Assembly (NCBI GenBank): GCA_041156125.1
Contig: JBEVTI010000005.1
Span: forward strand, 124,001-188,000
DNA from: Paraktedonobacter carboxidivorans
GTDB lineage: Bacteria; Chloroflexota; Ktedonobacteria; Ktedonobacterales; Ktedonobacteraceae
DNA: 64,000 nucleotides
Direction: 5' to 3'
Part shown: in pieces, positions 42,282 through 51,000 of the stretch
Numbering within the stretch: position 1 is the first letter of the stretch
Layout: every line of letters starts with the position of its first letter
The notes under the pieces: model-generated
Seen by the model: the letters and a program-made list of their open reading frames with translations, nothing else
Told to the model about the DNA's origin: nothing
Database searches by the model: none
Made by a program: the position numbers and the translations under genes

Positions 42282-43700
42282 GTGGCACAAAAATCAACAG
42301 CATTCTGCCCACAATGCGGAACACCACTGCAAGGAAATCCGCGCTTTTGTACCAGCTGCGGCGCGACTCTTGAAACGCATGCCAGCAGCCCGACAGTATC
42401 GGCTTCCCAGGCATCATTCATGGGTAATGTCCAGAGCGGGCAGTCGCAAACTCCAACTGGACCCACTTATCCAGATGTCCAGGGAGCTCCGGCCCCGTTC
42501 GCAGCTAATACGGCCCCCAACCAATCAGCGTCCCAACAGAGTCAGGAGAAACTTCCTCCGCCGCCTCCACCACCTATCTTTAATCCATATACGCAAGGCG
42601 GCTCAGGAGTCCGGCAAAACTATACGCAAACGCCACCAGATTCTACCTATACTCCCCCTCCTCTTGTCACACCACCTCAGACGGGTGGCTATCAGGTGCC
42701 AGCTTATGCCCAGAAACCCAGAAATAATCGCGGCTGTGCAATCGGTAGCGTAATCCTGCTACTTGTGCTGGTCCTCGGCATTGGTGGCTTTTTGCTGCTG
42801 CGTTCATTCATCAATAGATCCATATCAGCAGACACTGGTCCTGGCGCGACCAGCACCAGTTCGACTGGCACAACCCCGGACACAAGCGCGACTCCTACCG
42901 CGGCGACACATGTGAGTAGTTCAGAGCAACTCAATCTCCAACTCACATACGCAAGCGTGAACATTACGCTTATCTCTGCTCAGCTTGCGCCAAGTTTTTC
43001 TGATGACACCAGCACTACCAGTGGCTCCACGGGAATTGTACGCATTAATTTGCGCGAAAATAACACAAAAGCTAATAATCCTGATTACACAGAACACGCA
43101 TCAATGCTGCTTGTACTCCCAGGGGGCAATACCAGTGAGCTCGGCAATGAGCAGTCGGGGATCAGCCCTGACGCGGGAGTTAATCGCACAAACTGGCTTG
43201 ATTTTCCGCTGAATAGTCCAAGCGCTCTCAACCAATTGATTTTACGCATCGGCACACCGACTCAGAGCCAGTTCGACATCCCCTTGCAGCCTGGGGCAAA
43301 CATCAGCAAGTATCAGGACAAGACCAACAATCTCAACACGCCATTCAACTATGGCGGACTGAACATGATTCTCAAATCCGCGACACTCAGCTATAGTTAC
43401 AATGTTACCCAGGCAACTACAGGCAACCGCTACCTGATTATCACACTCAGCGCGGTCAATAACACCTCAAATGGCGTCTCTCTCTCTCCAGGCAACTATA
43501 TGCGTTTGCAGGCAGGAGGCAATAGCGTGGCTCCAGATGGCACGACAACCTTGCCATATGAAGTGGCTGCCAATACCTCGAACGCAGGAGTAGTCGCCTT
43601 CCTGGTGCCGCAGAACGCGAGCAACTTTACGCTCGTCTTGCTGGCTCAAGCCAGCAGTCCGCCCATCAACCAGGTAACCCAGGCATTCCAGGTGCAGTAA
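42282..43700 (+). CDS. Zinc-ribbon, Pro/Gln-rich, single-pass membrane protein (copy B)
   Basis: The 472-residue paralogue of the upstream gene has the same plan. The N-terminal zinc ribbon is FCPQCGTPLQGNPRFCTSCGA (key Cys about 8, 11, 23 and 26). The Pro/Gln-rich segment covers about 35-145. A helix follows at about 152-175 (GSVILLLVLVLGIGGFLLL), then a Thr/Ser linker and two beta-rich repeats (about 210-472). Both paralogues contain a half beginning with a LTYASVNITL / VTYAGVAITVL strand and one near LNTPFNYGGLNMIL / KLTYFGLNWTL. The GTG start has AAGGAG upstream. It ends before a bidirectional hairpin. Function is unknown. Confidence 0.75.
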   Translation: MAQKSTAFCPQCGTPLQGNPRFCTSCGATLETHASSPTVSASQASFMGNVQSGQSQTPTGPTYPDVQGAPAPFAANTAPNQSASQQSQEKLPPPPPPPIFNPYTQGGSGVRQNYTQTPPDSTYTPPPLVTPPQTGGYQVPAYAQKPRNNRGCAIGSVILLLVLVLGIGGFLLLRSFINRSISADTGPGATSTSSTGTTPDTSATPTAATHVSSSEQLNLQLTYASVNITLISAQLAPSFSDDTSTTSGSTGIVRINLRENNTKANNPDYTEHASMLLVLPGGNTSELGNEQSGISPDAGVNRTNWLDFPLNSPSALNQLILRIGTPTQSQFDIPLQPGANISKYQDKTNNLNTPFNYGGLNMILKSATLSYSYNVTQATTGNRYLIITLSAVNNTSNGVSLSPGNYMRLQAGGNSVAPDGTTTLPYEVAANTSNAGVVAFLVPQNASNFTLVLLAQASSPPINQVTQAFQVQ

Positions 43701-43712
43701 ATGACAGAAAAA

Positions 43713-43740
43713 AGCAGGGGGGATGCACATCCCTCCTGCT
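43713..43740. terminator. Bidirectional terminator between convergent genes
   Basis: A 13-bp stem AGCAGG...CATCC with one G.U pair and a two-base loop sits between the convergent genes. On the minus strand it is followed by six T, so it is a good terminator for the gene at 43780-44223. Confidence 0.75.
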
Positions 43741-43779
43741 GCGTTTGAAAAAGAGGCCAGGTCCAACAAGAAACTATGC

Positions 43780-44223
43780 TTATTCCAGCAGGAAACTCCC
43801 GGCCAGGTCGCGGCGCAGATTTGCTTTCTGCTCTTCATTAAAAGCCGTGGAAGATTTGCGCTCACCACCTCCAACAGGCCCCATGCGGTTGGTCATAGCC
43901 GAAGAAAGCTCGTCCAGTAACATCTCTTCTAGTACACCAGACGAGGCCACCGCGGGAGGCTGAGGTGCGACCTTAGCGGATTTCGCTGTCTGAGAACGTT
44001 TGCCCGTCGTAGAAACATCCGTGGCCTGAACATTAGCCCTGGCAGGCTCCCAGGCCAGTTCAAAGCGTTGATTCGCAATTTCAAGATAAATGCCACGTCC
44101 GGCACGCAGGTCTATTAATTGCTGGCGTAATTCGCGATTCTCGGTCTGTAATTTTTCCCACACTTGCCTCTGTTCGAGTACTGCTGACATAATCTGCTCG
44201 AAGCCCTGATCACTCGTTTGCAT
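43780..44223 (-). CDS. Short coiled-coil protein, uncharacterised
   Basis: The 147-residue product is soluble. Residues 8-42 form a coiled coil (EQIMSAVLEQRQVWEKLQTENRELRQQLIDLRAG), followed by a short strand pair (IYLEIANQRFELAWEP). Then comes a disordered Ala/Thr/Lys region and a terminal amphipathic helix (EEMLLDELSSAMTNRM ... NEEQKANLRRDLAGSFLLE). ATG has GAGGAGG seven bases upstream. No family was recognised. It is convergent with the zinc-ribbon membrane proteins. Confidence 0.65.
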   Translation of the reverse strand: MQTSDQGFEQIMSAVLEQRQVWEKLQTENRELRQQLIDLRAGRGIYLEIANQRFELAWEPARANVQATDVSTTGKRSQTAKSAKVAPQPPAVASSGVLEEMLLDELSSAMTNRMGPVGGGERKSSTAFNEEQKANLRRDLAGSFLLE

Positions 44224-44645
44224 AAAACCTCCTCTAAAGCAACCTTCCTATCACTATCTACCCACACCAGACCGGTAGACAAGCAGAGAGAACCGGGAAG
44301 AAATCCACTGTTGAAACTTGCCTGTTCAACAGGAAGAGACCGCACGTCTCCGCGCAGCCAACTCGAGTTCTCACCCCAACCTTTGTTTAAAAACGTATCA
44401 TACTGTATGAGAGTAACAATAGTTGTGCTCTTTTGCTCCTTTATTACAACGTTTTAATCTCTCTTTTTCGCCTGTTTACCATAAGTAGAGGGTGCTTTTT
44501 GAGAAAAGTGTAGAGTTTTTTCGCAGAAATCTTGATAGCAAACTAAGGGCTGTGCTACACTATCCAAAGGCATAATCAACCCTCTCGAAGATCGGGATTA
44601 TGCAATTCTGGAGCAGGCAGCCTCCTCAAAAAACAAAGGATGATT
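44224..44645. other. 422-nt divergent intergenic region
   Basis: It contains the promoter at 44532-44561 for the plus-strand transporter and several small inverted repeats, e.g. CCTGTTCAACAGG near 44320. A c-di-AMP riboswitch, often found before KimA-type genes, was looked for but not recognised. Confidence 0.4.
44532..44561 (+). promoter_or_regulatory. Candidate promoter of the KimA-like transporter
   Basis: TTGATA (44532-44537) and TACACT (44556-44561) are 18 bp apart, 84 nt before the start codon. Confidence 0.6.
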
Positions 44646-46757
44646 ATGGCACAGAAATCTGTTACGCAAGGACCGGGGGAATCAACCCAGGAAGAAGACC
44701 ATGGGCACGGCAAAGGAGCTACCCTTGGTCCCCTTCTCTGTTGGGCAGTCGTCTTCGCCGATATTGGCACATCGGTGTACTATACTCCTGGTATTCTCTA
44801 CCAGACTGTAGGCACTCTGGCTGGCTTTTTCGTTTTCCTCACTATGACGGTTTTCGTGCTGCTTACCCTCAAATACGCGGAAGTGACGCACAGGTTCCCA
44901 CAAGGTGGTGGCGTTGTAACAGTTGCTGCTCAGGCCATGAACCACTGGGTTGGGGCTCTGGGAGGTATGTTTATTCTGGTAGATTACTTTCTTACTGCTT
45001 CTATCAGCTGCCTTTCAGGCATGATCTATCTGGCTGTTGTTATTCCTGCTATTGGCCCATATATCCTCCTGGTCACCATCGGCATCCTGCTTCTTTTAGG
45101 GCTTCTTAACTGGGTCGGCATCAGTGAAAGCGCCAAGGTCAGCCTGGTCGGCGCTATCGTGGCTTTTGCCAGTGATATTGTCCTCCTGGTTACCATTTTC
45201 ACGCATATTTCTCTGGGAGAGTTCTTCCAGATCTTTGCTCGCATGTTCCATGGACGCTCTCTGGGACCCCAGGAACTGCTGGTTGGTTTCGCTGGTTCAT
45301 TCCTGGCTTTTTCGGGCCTGGAGAGCATTTCGCAACTCTCTCCGGTTATGAAAACGCCGCGCAAAAAAGTCGCGGGTATCGCGCTTTTCCTGGTAGTGCT
45401 CACCATTGGCTTGACCAGCCCTCTGATCACTATCTTTTCGACCATTCTCCAACCCGAATTTGCGTCTAGCTCCGATGTAAATATCCAGAATCAGCTTGTC
45501 TCGTTGCTCGCGGGCCATTGGAATGACCAGTGGGGTTCTTTCCTGAAAATCGAGATCGCGATTAGCGCGAGTGCCTTGCTCGTTTTCGCCAGCAATACAG
45601 CGATTATCGGTGCTTATCATGTGTTCATGGCTCTCTCACGCATGGAATTCTTCCCTGACGTGATCCTTAAACGCAATAAGCTGCGCGGCACCCCCCATTA
45701 TTCGATTGCCCTGGCTACGGGCATTCCTATCATCGTGCTGATCGCTGTCAAAGGGCAGATTGGTCTGCTGGGCGATATGTATGCCTTTGGTCTGCTGGGG
45801 GCCTTCTCATTGACCTGTCTGGGCCTGGACATCGTGCGCAGGAGCGAGCGGCGCGCGGCGCTTCAACTACGCAAAAATACGTCCGCCCTCTCCAACGCGG
45901 GGGTTGTGGTCAACACCGATAAGTTGGGCGCGGTTGGATCAAGCAATGGTCACGCACAGACTCCTACAGATACACTGATCATCAGGGCGGAAGAAATCGC
46001 GCAACAGGTGACTCACTCCACGGATAACAGTCCTGGTGAGAATGGCCTCCCAGAACCGGGCGGACTGGAAGCAACGGAGATCATTCAGATCGCGACCCCG
46101 GCTCGCTCCTGGCGCGCATATCTCTATCACTTCTGGCATACACTCGATTTTTGGCTGGGCGTCCTGACCACTTTCCTGGTTACACTGGCCTGGTGTACCA
46201 ATCTGATCGCTAAACCACTGGCCACAGCCTTTGGCGGTTCCGTTGCTTTAATCGGCATGGGAGTAGCGTTCACAAATTATCGGCTCAGCCAGAAACACGG
46301 ACGCGCGCCCGTCGCCATTACTACAAATATAGAAGGACGCCTCCCCGGCTCGGTCCTGGCTGTCCTGAGCGCTGCGAATGGGCGCAATGACGCGATTATC
46401 CGCACTGCCGTGGATATCGCCGATGGTAAACCCGTGGTCTTCCTCTACCTGGGCGAACCCAAAGCAACTCGCGCCCCGCGCATGTTTGAGGTCATTGACC
46501 CCTACCTGGATGATCCCAAAGCCAAAGAATACTTTGGCCGGGCTGAAAATCTGGCGCAGAAGGCGAAAATCCAACGCCGCTTTGTCTACCGCCAGCAGGG
46601 TCCTGATACCCTCTCGCGTGTCTGGCACATTATCCGTCCGCGCGATACTGTTATCGCCGCTGATCAGGCGTCACAGGTGGCCGATGTCAATCCCGATCGC
46701 GTGCGCTACGAAATTACCTCACATGGCAAAGTAGCCCACCTGTTGAAAACCTGGTAG
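44646..46757 (+). CDS. APC-superfamily transporter, KimA-like, with C-terminal soluble domain
   Basis: The 703-residue protein has about 12 membrane helices in two groups (about 30-400 and 500-545) and a cytoplasmic tail. The first helix carries FADIGTSVYYTPGILY, close to the signature of KimA (YdaO) potassium importers and of KUP. LKYAEVTHRFPQGGG and the GSFLAFSGLESISQLSPVMKTPRKK loop are APC-like. A long polar insert (about 400-490) precedes the last two helices. The tail (about 560-703; NGRNDAIIRTAVDIADGKPVVFLYLGEPK and RDTVIAADQASQVADVNP) looks like a universal-stress-type fold. K+ transport is inferred; an amino acid substrate is possible. The second ATG (44646) is preferred, with CAAAGG seven bases before it. 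Confidence 0.75.
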   Translation: MAQKSVTQGPGESTQEEDHGHGKGATLGPLLCWAVVFADIGTSVYYTPGILYQTVGTLAGFFVFLTMTVFVLLTLKYAEVTHRFPQGGGVVTVAAQAMNHWVGALGGMFILVDYFLTASISCLSGMIYLAVVIPAIGPYILLVTIGILLLLGLLNWVGISESAKVSLVGAIVAFASDIVLLVTIFTHISLGEFFQIFARMFHGRSLGPQELLVGFAGSFLAFSGLESISQLSPVMKTPRKKVAGIALFLVVLTIGLTSPLITIFSTILQPEFASSSDVNIQNQLVSLLAGHWNDQWGSFLKIEIAISASALLVFASNTAIIGAYHVFMALSRMEFFPDVILKRNKLRGTPHYSIALATGIPIIVLIAVKGQIGLLGDMYAFGLLGAFSLTCLGLDIVRRSERRAALQLRKNTSALSNAGVVVNTDKLGAVGSSNGHAQTPTDTLIIRAEEIAQQVTHSTDNSPGENGLPEPGGLEATEIIQIATPARSWRAYLYHFWHTLDFWLGVLTTFLVTLAWCTNLIAKPLATAFGGSVALIGMGVAFTNYRLSQKHGRAPVAITTNIEGRLPGSVLAVLSAANGRNDAIIRTAVDIADGKPVVFLYLGEPKATRAPRMFEVIDPYLDDPKAKEYFGRAENLAQKAKIQRRFVYRQQGPDTLSRVWHIIRPRDTVIAADQASQVADVNPDRVRYEITSHGKVAHLLKTW

Positions 46758-46842
46758 TCTGTGTTTGCAGCAGATTTCACCTGCATCTCTGCCCTTTTTG
46801 GCAGGATCAAATGACGGATCAAATGCATAGGCGAGCCAAGGC

Positions 46843-46877
46843 AAAGGGGTCTCACTTTTCTGGTGAGATCCCTTTTT
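46843..46877 (+). terminator. Intrinsic terminator after the KimA-like gene
   Basis: A 13-bp stem (AAAGGGGTCTCAC / GTGAGATCCCTTT, one G.U) has a seven-base loop, with five T closing it. It lies 86 nt past the stop codon. Confidence 0.85.
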
Positions 46878-47214
46878 AGTGCGCAGAAGTCCAGGTTAAA
46901 GAGGAAAAGTCAGGGCCTGGTGCTGTCTAATCCCGCTGACAAATAATCGGCTGGCTGACGTGCTATAGCATTATTTGCGCTGAGTAGCTCTTACAAGATG
47001 TTTGCCTCAGGAGATTGTTCTGTCATGCTACTCCTTTTGACTGGACTCTACGCTTCCCACACATAAAATGTCACCTCTAGATGGACCTGCTTCGTGAATA
47101 AAGATAGGAAACAATGCAGCATCACCTCTAACCAAACATCAACCTCTTTCACATTTAAAGAGCATTGTTGAATGTTCAGTGCGATGGGCAGATGCTACGT
47201 AGCCTACCAGACAG

Positions 47215-47233
47215 GTTCTCACTGTGAGAGAAC
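47215..47233. promoter_or_regulatory. Palindromic candidate operator
   Basis: GTTCTCAC and GTGAGAGAAC form an imperfect 19-bp palindrome about 140 bp before the ABC operon. The size suits a sugar-responsive repressor (LacI-like), but the owner is unknown and no regulator gene is adjacent. Confidence 0.3.
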
Positions 47234-47269
47234 TTCAGCAACATGAATTGCACCCTGCTTATATTGTCT

Positions 47270-47319
47270 TGTAGGAGTCCCGCTACGCCTGATCTTACAA
47301 GCCATGGCGGACTCCTACA
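47270..47319 (+). repeat. Inverted repeat in the 5' region of the ABC operon
   Basis: TGTAGGAGTCC (47270-47280) is complementary to GGACTCCTACA (47309-47319), with a further near-match CGC/GCG inside. It lies 52 nt before the start codon and may fold in the mRNA leader. Confidence 0.55.
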
Positions 47320-47371
47320 TGGATACAAAAGCACAGTAGCTCGTTGATGAGCTATCTTCAGGAGGTTCGTC

Positions 47372-48739
47372 ATGGGACGACGAATTACATCTTTTACGCC
47401 CCTATTGCTTATCTTTGCCCTTCTTCTAGCTGCCTGCGGTGGCGGCGGTACAAGCAGCAATAGCGGTGGAAATGGCATAAGCCAGCAGGGACTAAGTGGC
47501 GGTAATAGCTATATCACCTGCCCCTCTAGCCCAAATACGACTGCTGCAGCCGCGGAAACGGGATCGATTACACTGACTGTTTCTGGCTTTAGCTCCACCC
47601 CTGCCGAGGATGCGCTTGTTCAGAAAAATCTGAACAATTTTGAGGCGCTTCACCCAAACATTCATATTAATTGGTCGCCCATTCCTGGTGACTACACGAC
47701 CAAGATGCGCGCCAACATTGCCAGTAACACGGTCCCAGATGTCTTTTATCTGCAACCTTCGATGTCCAACGAGTATATTAGTTCAGGAAAATTGCTCAAC
47801 ATTTCGCCCTATATGGCCCGTGATGGGGTGAAGGCAAGCGATTACTATTCAACGCTTCTTAATCCCTTTGTCTGCACCAGTGGCCAGGTCTACGGCCTGC
47901 CTAAGGACTGGAATAGCCTGGGTGTGTTCTACAACAAGCAGATGTTCCAGGCAGCGGGTCTTACCGCCCCCGCGGCTGGTTGGACATGGAATGATCTGCA
48001 ACAGGACGCGCTGAAGCTGACGAAGAATGCCGGTTCACCCAATTCTGTCTATGGCGTGGTCCTCTCCGCCGACCTCTCCCGCTGGGGCGCTTTCCTGAAT
48101 CAGGCAGGTGGCTCAGTGCTGAACAAAAACGGCACTCAAGCTACCTTTAATAGTCAGCAGGGCATCCAGGCTATGCAATACTACGACAGCTTCTTCAAGA
48201 ACAATAGTGGAGCATTGCCAACCACAGTCGGCGCGCCGTGGAATGGCGATGCCTTTGGTAAACAGCGTGCCGCGATGGTCTTCGAGGGCGGCTGGCTGGT
48301 TCCTTACATGACATCAACGTATCCAAGTGTGCAGTATGGAATAGCCCCCTTGCCTGTGGGACCCACCAGTAAACCCGCGAATCTGAGCTTTACTAACGCC
48401 TGGTCGGCCTATTCCAGCACCAAACATCCCGAAGCCGCCTGGGAATTGATCAAGTATATGGCCGGTTCAGACGTGCAGACAAGTAACCTTAACGCTGGTT
48501 TCGCTCTGCCAACCTTGCAAAGCCTGGCGACTTCTTCCTACCTCAGTACACATCCTGATTTGAAAGTTCTCTTTGATGCCGCCTCGTACAGCTACGCAGA
48601 TTATTATGGATCACAGGACTCCTCTATCCATACCGATCTGAGCAATGCTATCCAGGAGGTACTTCTCAATAAAGAAAGCATACAAACTGCCCTGAGTAAT
48701 GCCGAAACCCAAGTCAACACCCAACTCCAGGGAGGTTGA
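47372..48739 (+). CDS. Extracellular sugar-binding lipoprotein of an ABC transporter
   Basis: This captures a carbohydrate outside the cell and delivers it to the two permeases that follow. The 455-residue product has a lipoprotein signal (LLLIFALLLAACGGGG, lipobox LAAC with Cys about 22) and a Gly/Ser linker. It then shows the family 1 (MalE-type) solute-binding fold: ITLTVSGFSSTPAEDALVQKNLNNFEALHPNI, VPDVFYLQPSMSNEY, AAMVFEGGWLVPYM and NAWSAYSSTKHPEAAWELIKYM. It starts with ATG after CAGGAGG. Its stop codon lies at the edge of a 28-bp hairpin. The exact sugar is unknown; an alpha-glucoside is inferred from the nearby glycosidase. Confidence 0.92.
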   Translation: MGRRITSFTPLLLIFALLLAACGGGGTSSNSGGNGISQQGLSGGNSYITCPSSPNTTAAAAETGSITLTVSGFSSTPAEDALVQKNLNNFEALHPNIHINWSPIPGDYTTKMRANIASNTVPDVFYLQPSMSNEYISSGKLLNISPYMARDGVKASDYYSTLLNPFVCTSGQVYGLPKDWNSLGVFYNKQMFQAAGLTAPAAGWTWNDLQQDALKLTKNAGSPNSVYGVVLSADLSRWGAFLNQAGGSVLNKNGTQATFNSQQGIQAMQYYDSFFKNNSGALPTTVGAPWNGDAFGKQRAAMVFEGGWLVPYMTSTYPSVQYGIAPLPVGPTSKPANLSFTNAWSAYSSTKHPEAAWELIKYMAGSDVQTSNLNAGFALPTLQSLATSSYLSTHPDLKVLFDAASYSYADYYGSQDSSIHTDLSNAIQEVLLNKESIQTALSNAETQVNTQLQGG

Positions 48740-48803
48740 TAATATGGGAGTTTGCGCTGCTGGCTCCCGCAGAGAAGCCAGCAGCGCAAACTCCCATATT
48801 ATC
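48738..48803 (+). repeat. 28-bp perfect hairpin between binding-protein and permease genes
   Basis: Arms 48738-48765 and 48776-48803 are perfectly complementary with a 10-nt loop. The left arm overlaps the stop codon. No U-tract follows. In this position it could protect the 3' end of the binding-protein mRNA and lower permease expression, as repeats after malE do in E. coli. That is an analogy. Confidence 0.8.
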
Positions 48804-48843
48804 AGGCAATTTAAATGACTGAGAGAGCAGAAGGAGTATCTTT

Positions 48844-49824
48844 ATGGCCGCTCAACCAGCAGAACCATCTACGAATATCACTTCATTTGTGCCTACGCTC
48901 AAAGAAACACCCGCCAGGCGCAACCGAGGAGGGACACGGCGCAGTGGCGAGACATTGGCAGCGTACCTCTTCCTTACACCGTATCTTGTTGTGCTGATCG
49001 TGTTCTTTGTACTTGTTTCGTTTTACGGTGTGGGCCTGAGTCTGTTTACCGTGGATCTTGGCTTTACTCCACCACAATTTGTAGGGCTGCATAACTATCA
49101 GGTTCTCTTTACTCAACTCTTCACGAATCCCTCGTTGAGTCCATTCTGGATCTCAATCGTCAACATCGTCAAGTTTACAGTGATTGTGGTGATCGGGCAG
49201 ACCATTCTGGCGCTTGTGCTGGCTATGCTTCTGCAAACGCTTACACGCGCCAAAGGTATCTTTCGCACAAGTTTCTACATTCCCGCTCTCACCTCTTCGG
49301 TAGCCACGGCGCTGATCTTCCTCTGGTTGTATAATCCCGATGGATTGATTAACTATGTGCTCTCGCTGGTGCATATTCCAGGACCAGACTGGCTCAACGA
49401 TCCGTTCTGGGCCCTACCTGCGATCATGATATTGAATATCTGGAGCACAGCCGCTACCTTTATGATCTACTTCCTGGCCGCTCTCCAGGATCTGCCACGC
49501 GAAGTTCTCGAAGCTGCTGAGGTCGATGGGGCTAATCGTTTCCAGATTCTCTGGCAAGTTACGATACCACTGTTGCGTCCGACTATCTTTCTGGTGGTTG
49601 CGCTGGGCACCATTGGAGCTTTCCAGATGTTTGACCAGGTCAAGTTTATGACTAATGGCGGACCCATCAATTCAACGTTGACCCCCATGTTGGAGATCTA
49701 TAACGCGGCCTTCAATGATAGCCGCTTCGGTTCAGCCGCGGCTATGTCGGTCATTCTCTTTCTACTGATCTTCTCCGTGACGATCCTTCAGCGTCGCTTT
49801 ATCGATACCAATGGACACGAATAA
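48844..49824 (+). CDS. Carbohydrate ABC transporter permease (MalF/UgpA type)
   Basis: The 326-residue protein has six membrane helices. The first lies at about 40-65 (LAAYLFLTPYLVVLIVFFVLVSFYG). It has the binding-protein-dependent transport signature EVLEAAEVDGANRFQILWQVTIPLLRP (EAA loop, about 220-246), which contacts the ATPase. The N-terminal 35 residues are polar. The start has GAAGGAG. It overlaps nothing and is followed by the second permease. No ATPase gene is present in the operon; a shared MsmK/MalK-type ATPase elsewhere is likely, as in many Gram-positive sugar systems. Confidence 0.92.
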   Translation: MAAQPAEPSTNITSFVPTLKETPARRNRGGTRRSGETLAAYLFLTPYLVVLIVFFVLVSFYGVGLSLFTVDLGFTPPQFVGLHNYQVLFTQLFTNPSLSPFWISIVNIVKFTVIVVIGQTILALVLAMLLQTLTRAKGIFRTSFYIPALTSSVATALIFLWLYNPDGLINYVLSLVHIPGPDWLNDPFWALPAIMILNIWSTAATFMIYFLAALQDLPREVLEAAEVDGANRFQILWQVTIPLLRPTIFLVVALGTIGAFQMFDQVKFMTNGGPINSTLTPMLEIYNAAFNDSRFGSAAAMSVILFLLIFSVTILQRRFIDTNGHE

Positions 49825-49837
49825 GGAGAGCACCATT

Positions 49838-50728
49838 ATGGCACAGGCACAAACGCGCGCGAGTATAGAAACATTGGCGAGCGCTCCCCGCGAGCGCAGC
49901 AAAACATTCCATTTGAACTGGCTGCAGCTGGTCATCTATCTGCTGCTGATCATTTTCCTGATTACATCGCTTGGTCCGCTCTTCTTTACGCTGATCTCAT
50001 CGTTTAAAACAATGCAGAATGTGCTGGCCTTTCCACCCAGCCTGCTCCCTCATCCGTGGATTTTGAGCAACTACACTGATGTGTTAAACAATAGCTACTT
50101 CCCACGCTGGATTCTCAATGCGCTGATCTATGCGTTCGGAGCAACAGTCCTCAACGTTATCTTCTCTGCGATGGCCGGATATGCCCTTTCCCGTATGAAC
50201 TTTCCTGGCAAAGAGCTGATCTTTACCATCACTTTAAGCGTTATGATGATTCCCCTGGCCATCACGCTCATTCCTAAATTCCTGGTCGCGAACAGCCTGC
50301 ACATCAATAACACTTACTTTGCGTTGATCCTGCCTATGATGGCCCAGCCTATATCAGTTTTTGTCATGACGCAGTTTATGAAAACACTCCCCAAAGAACT
50401 GGAGGAGTCAGCCAGAATCGATGGCGCTTCCCGCTGGCGCACGTTCTATCAAATTATCCTGCCCCTGGTCAAACCTGCCCTGACGGTTGTAGCTATTCTG
50501 ACATTTCAGGGTACCTGGAATGATTTTCAATGGCCGCTAGTTGCATTAGGCACTCAGGATATGTATACTCTTCCCTTGGGGCTGTTTTTTTTCAAGAGTG
50601 CCCATTATACACAATACAATCTGTTACTGGCGGGCTCATTGTTTAATATCATCCCCATGCTGCTTCTCTTTTTCATCTTCCAACGCTACTTTATGGGAGG
50701 AGCGATTGGCTCAGCTGTAAAAGGATAA
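49838..50728 (+). CDS. Carbohydrate ABC transporter permease (MalG/UgpE type)
   Basis: The 296-residue protein has six helices, beginning LQLVIYLLLIIFLITSLGPLFFTLISSF, and the EAA loop ELEESARIDGASRWRTFYQIILPLVKPAL (about 181-209). The C-terminus FQRYFMGGAIGSAVKG is typical of MalG-like partners. ATG 49838 has AAGGAGAG ten bases upstream; an in-frame ATG at 49811 would overlap the previous gene. The operon appears to end here with a 34-bp hairpin. Confidence 0.92.
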   Translation: MAQAQTRASIETLASAPRERSKTFHLNWLQLVIYLLLIIFLITSLGPLFFTLISSFKTMQNVLAFPPSLLPHPWILSNYTDVLNNSYFPRWILNALIYAFGATVLNVIFSAMAGYALSRMNFPGKELIFTITLSVMMIPLAITLIPKFLVANSLHINNTYFALILPMMAQPISVFVMTQFMKTLPKELEESARIDGASRWRTFYQIILPLVKPALTVVAILTFQGTWNDFQWPLVALGTQDMYTLPLGLFFFKSAHYTQYNLLLAGSLFNIIPMLLLFFIFQRYFMGGAIGSAVKG

Positions 50729-50826
50729 GCACCAGGCAAAATCCCGGCAAAAAACCCGGTGTTATGAGTCATTCCTGCTTCTCGAAAGATGGGAAACGCG
50801 GGTTTGTTCTCTGATCACAGCAAAAA

Positions 50827-50901
50827 CCACCTCTTTTTGTGAGAGCTTTGTCGGGCGAGGTACAACGCCTCGCCCGACAAAGCTCTCACAAAAAGAGGTG
50901 G
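50827..50901 (+). terminator. 34-bp perfect hairpin after the ABC operon
   Basis: Arms 50827-50860 and 50868-50901 are perfectly complementary with a 7-nt loop (TACAACG). It lies about 100 nt past the permease stop. No U-tract follows. Confidence 0.8.
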
Positions 50902-51000
50902 GAAGGTTCAGAGCACTTTAGCCTGATTTTACCAATTTAAGGAAAGATGGCTGATAGACACCTTCTATTTTCGTACGTTTAGTGTAAGGAATTGTTTACG

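Larger units (their letters stand above)
46758..47371 (+). other. 614-nt intergenic region before the carbohydrate ABC operon
   Basis: It holds the terminator at 46843-46877 and two symmetric elements near the next gene. One is GTTCTC-7-GAGAAC at 47215-47233, part of a longer 19-bp palindrome and a candidate operator. The other is an 11-bp inverted repeat at 47270-47319. No clear promoter pair and no ORF were seen. Confidence 0.45.

Noticed and set aside
44224..44645. c-di-AMP (ydaO-type) riboswitch before the KimA-like gene
   Set aside because: Looked for because of the gene type, but the conserved loops were not found.
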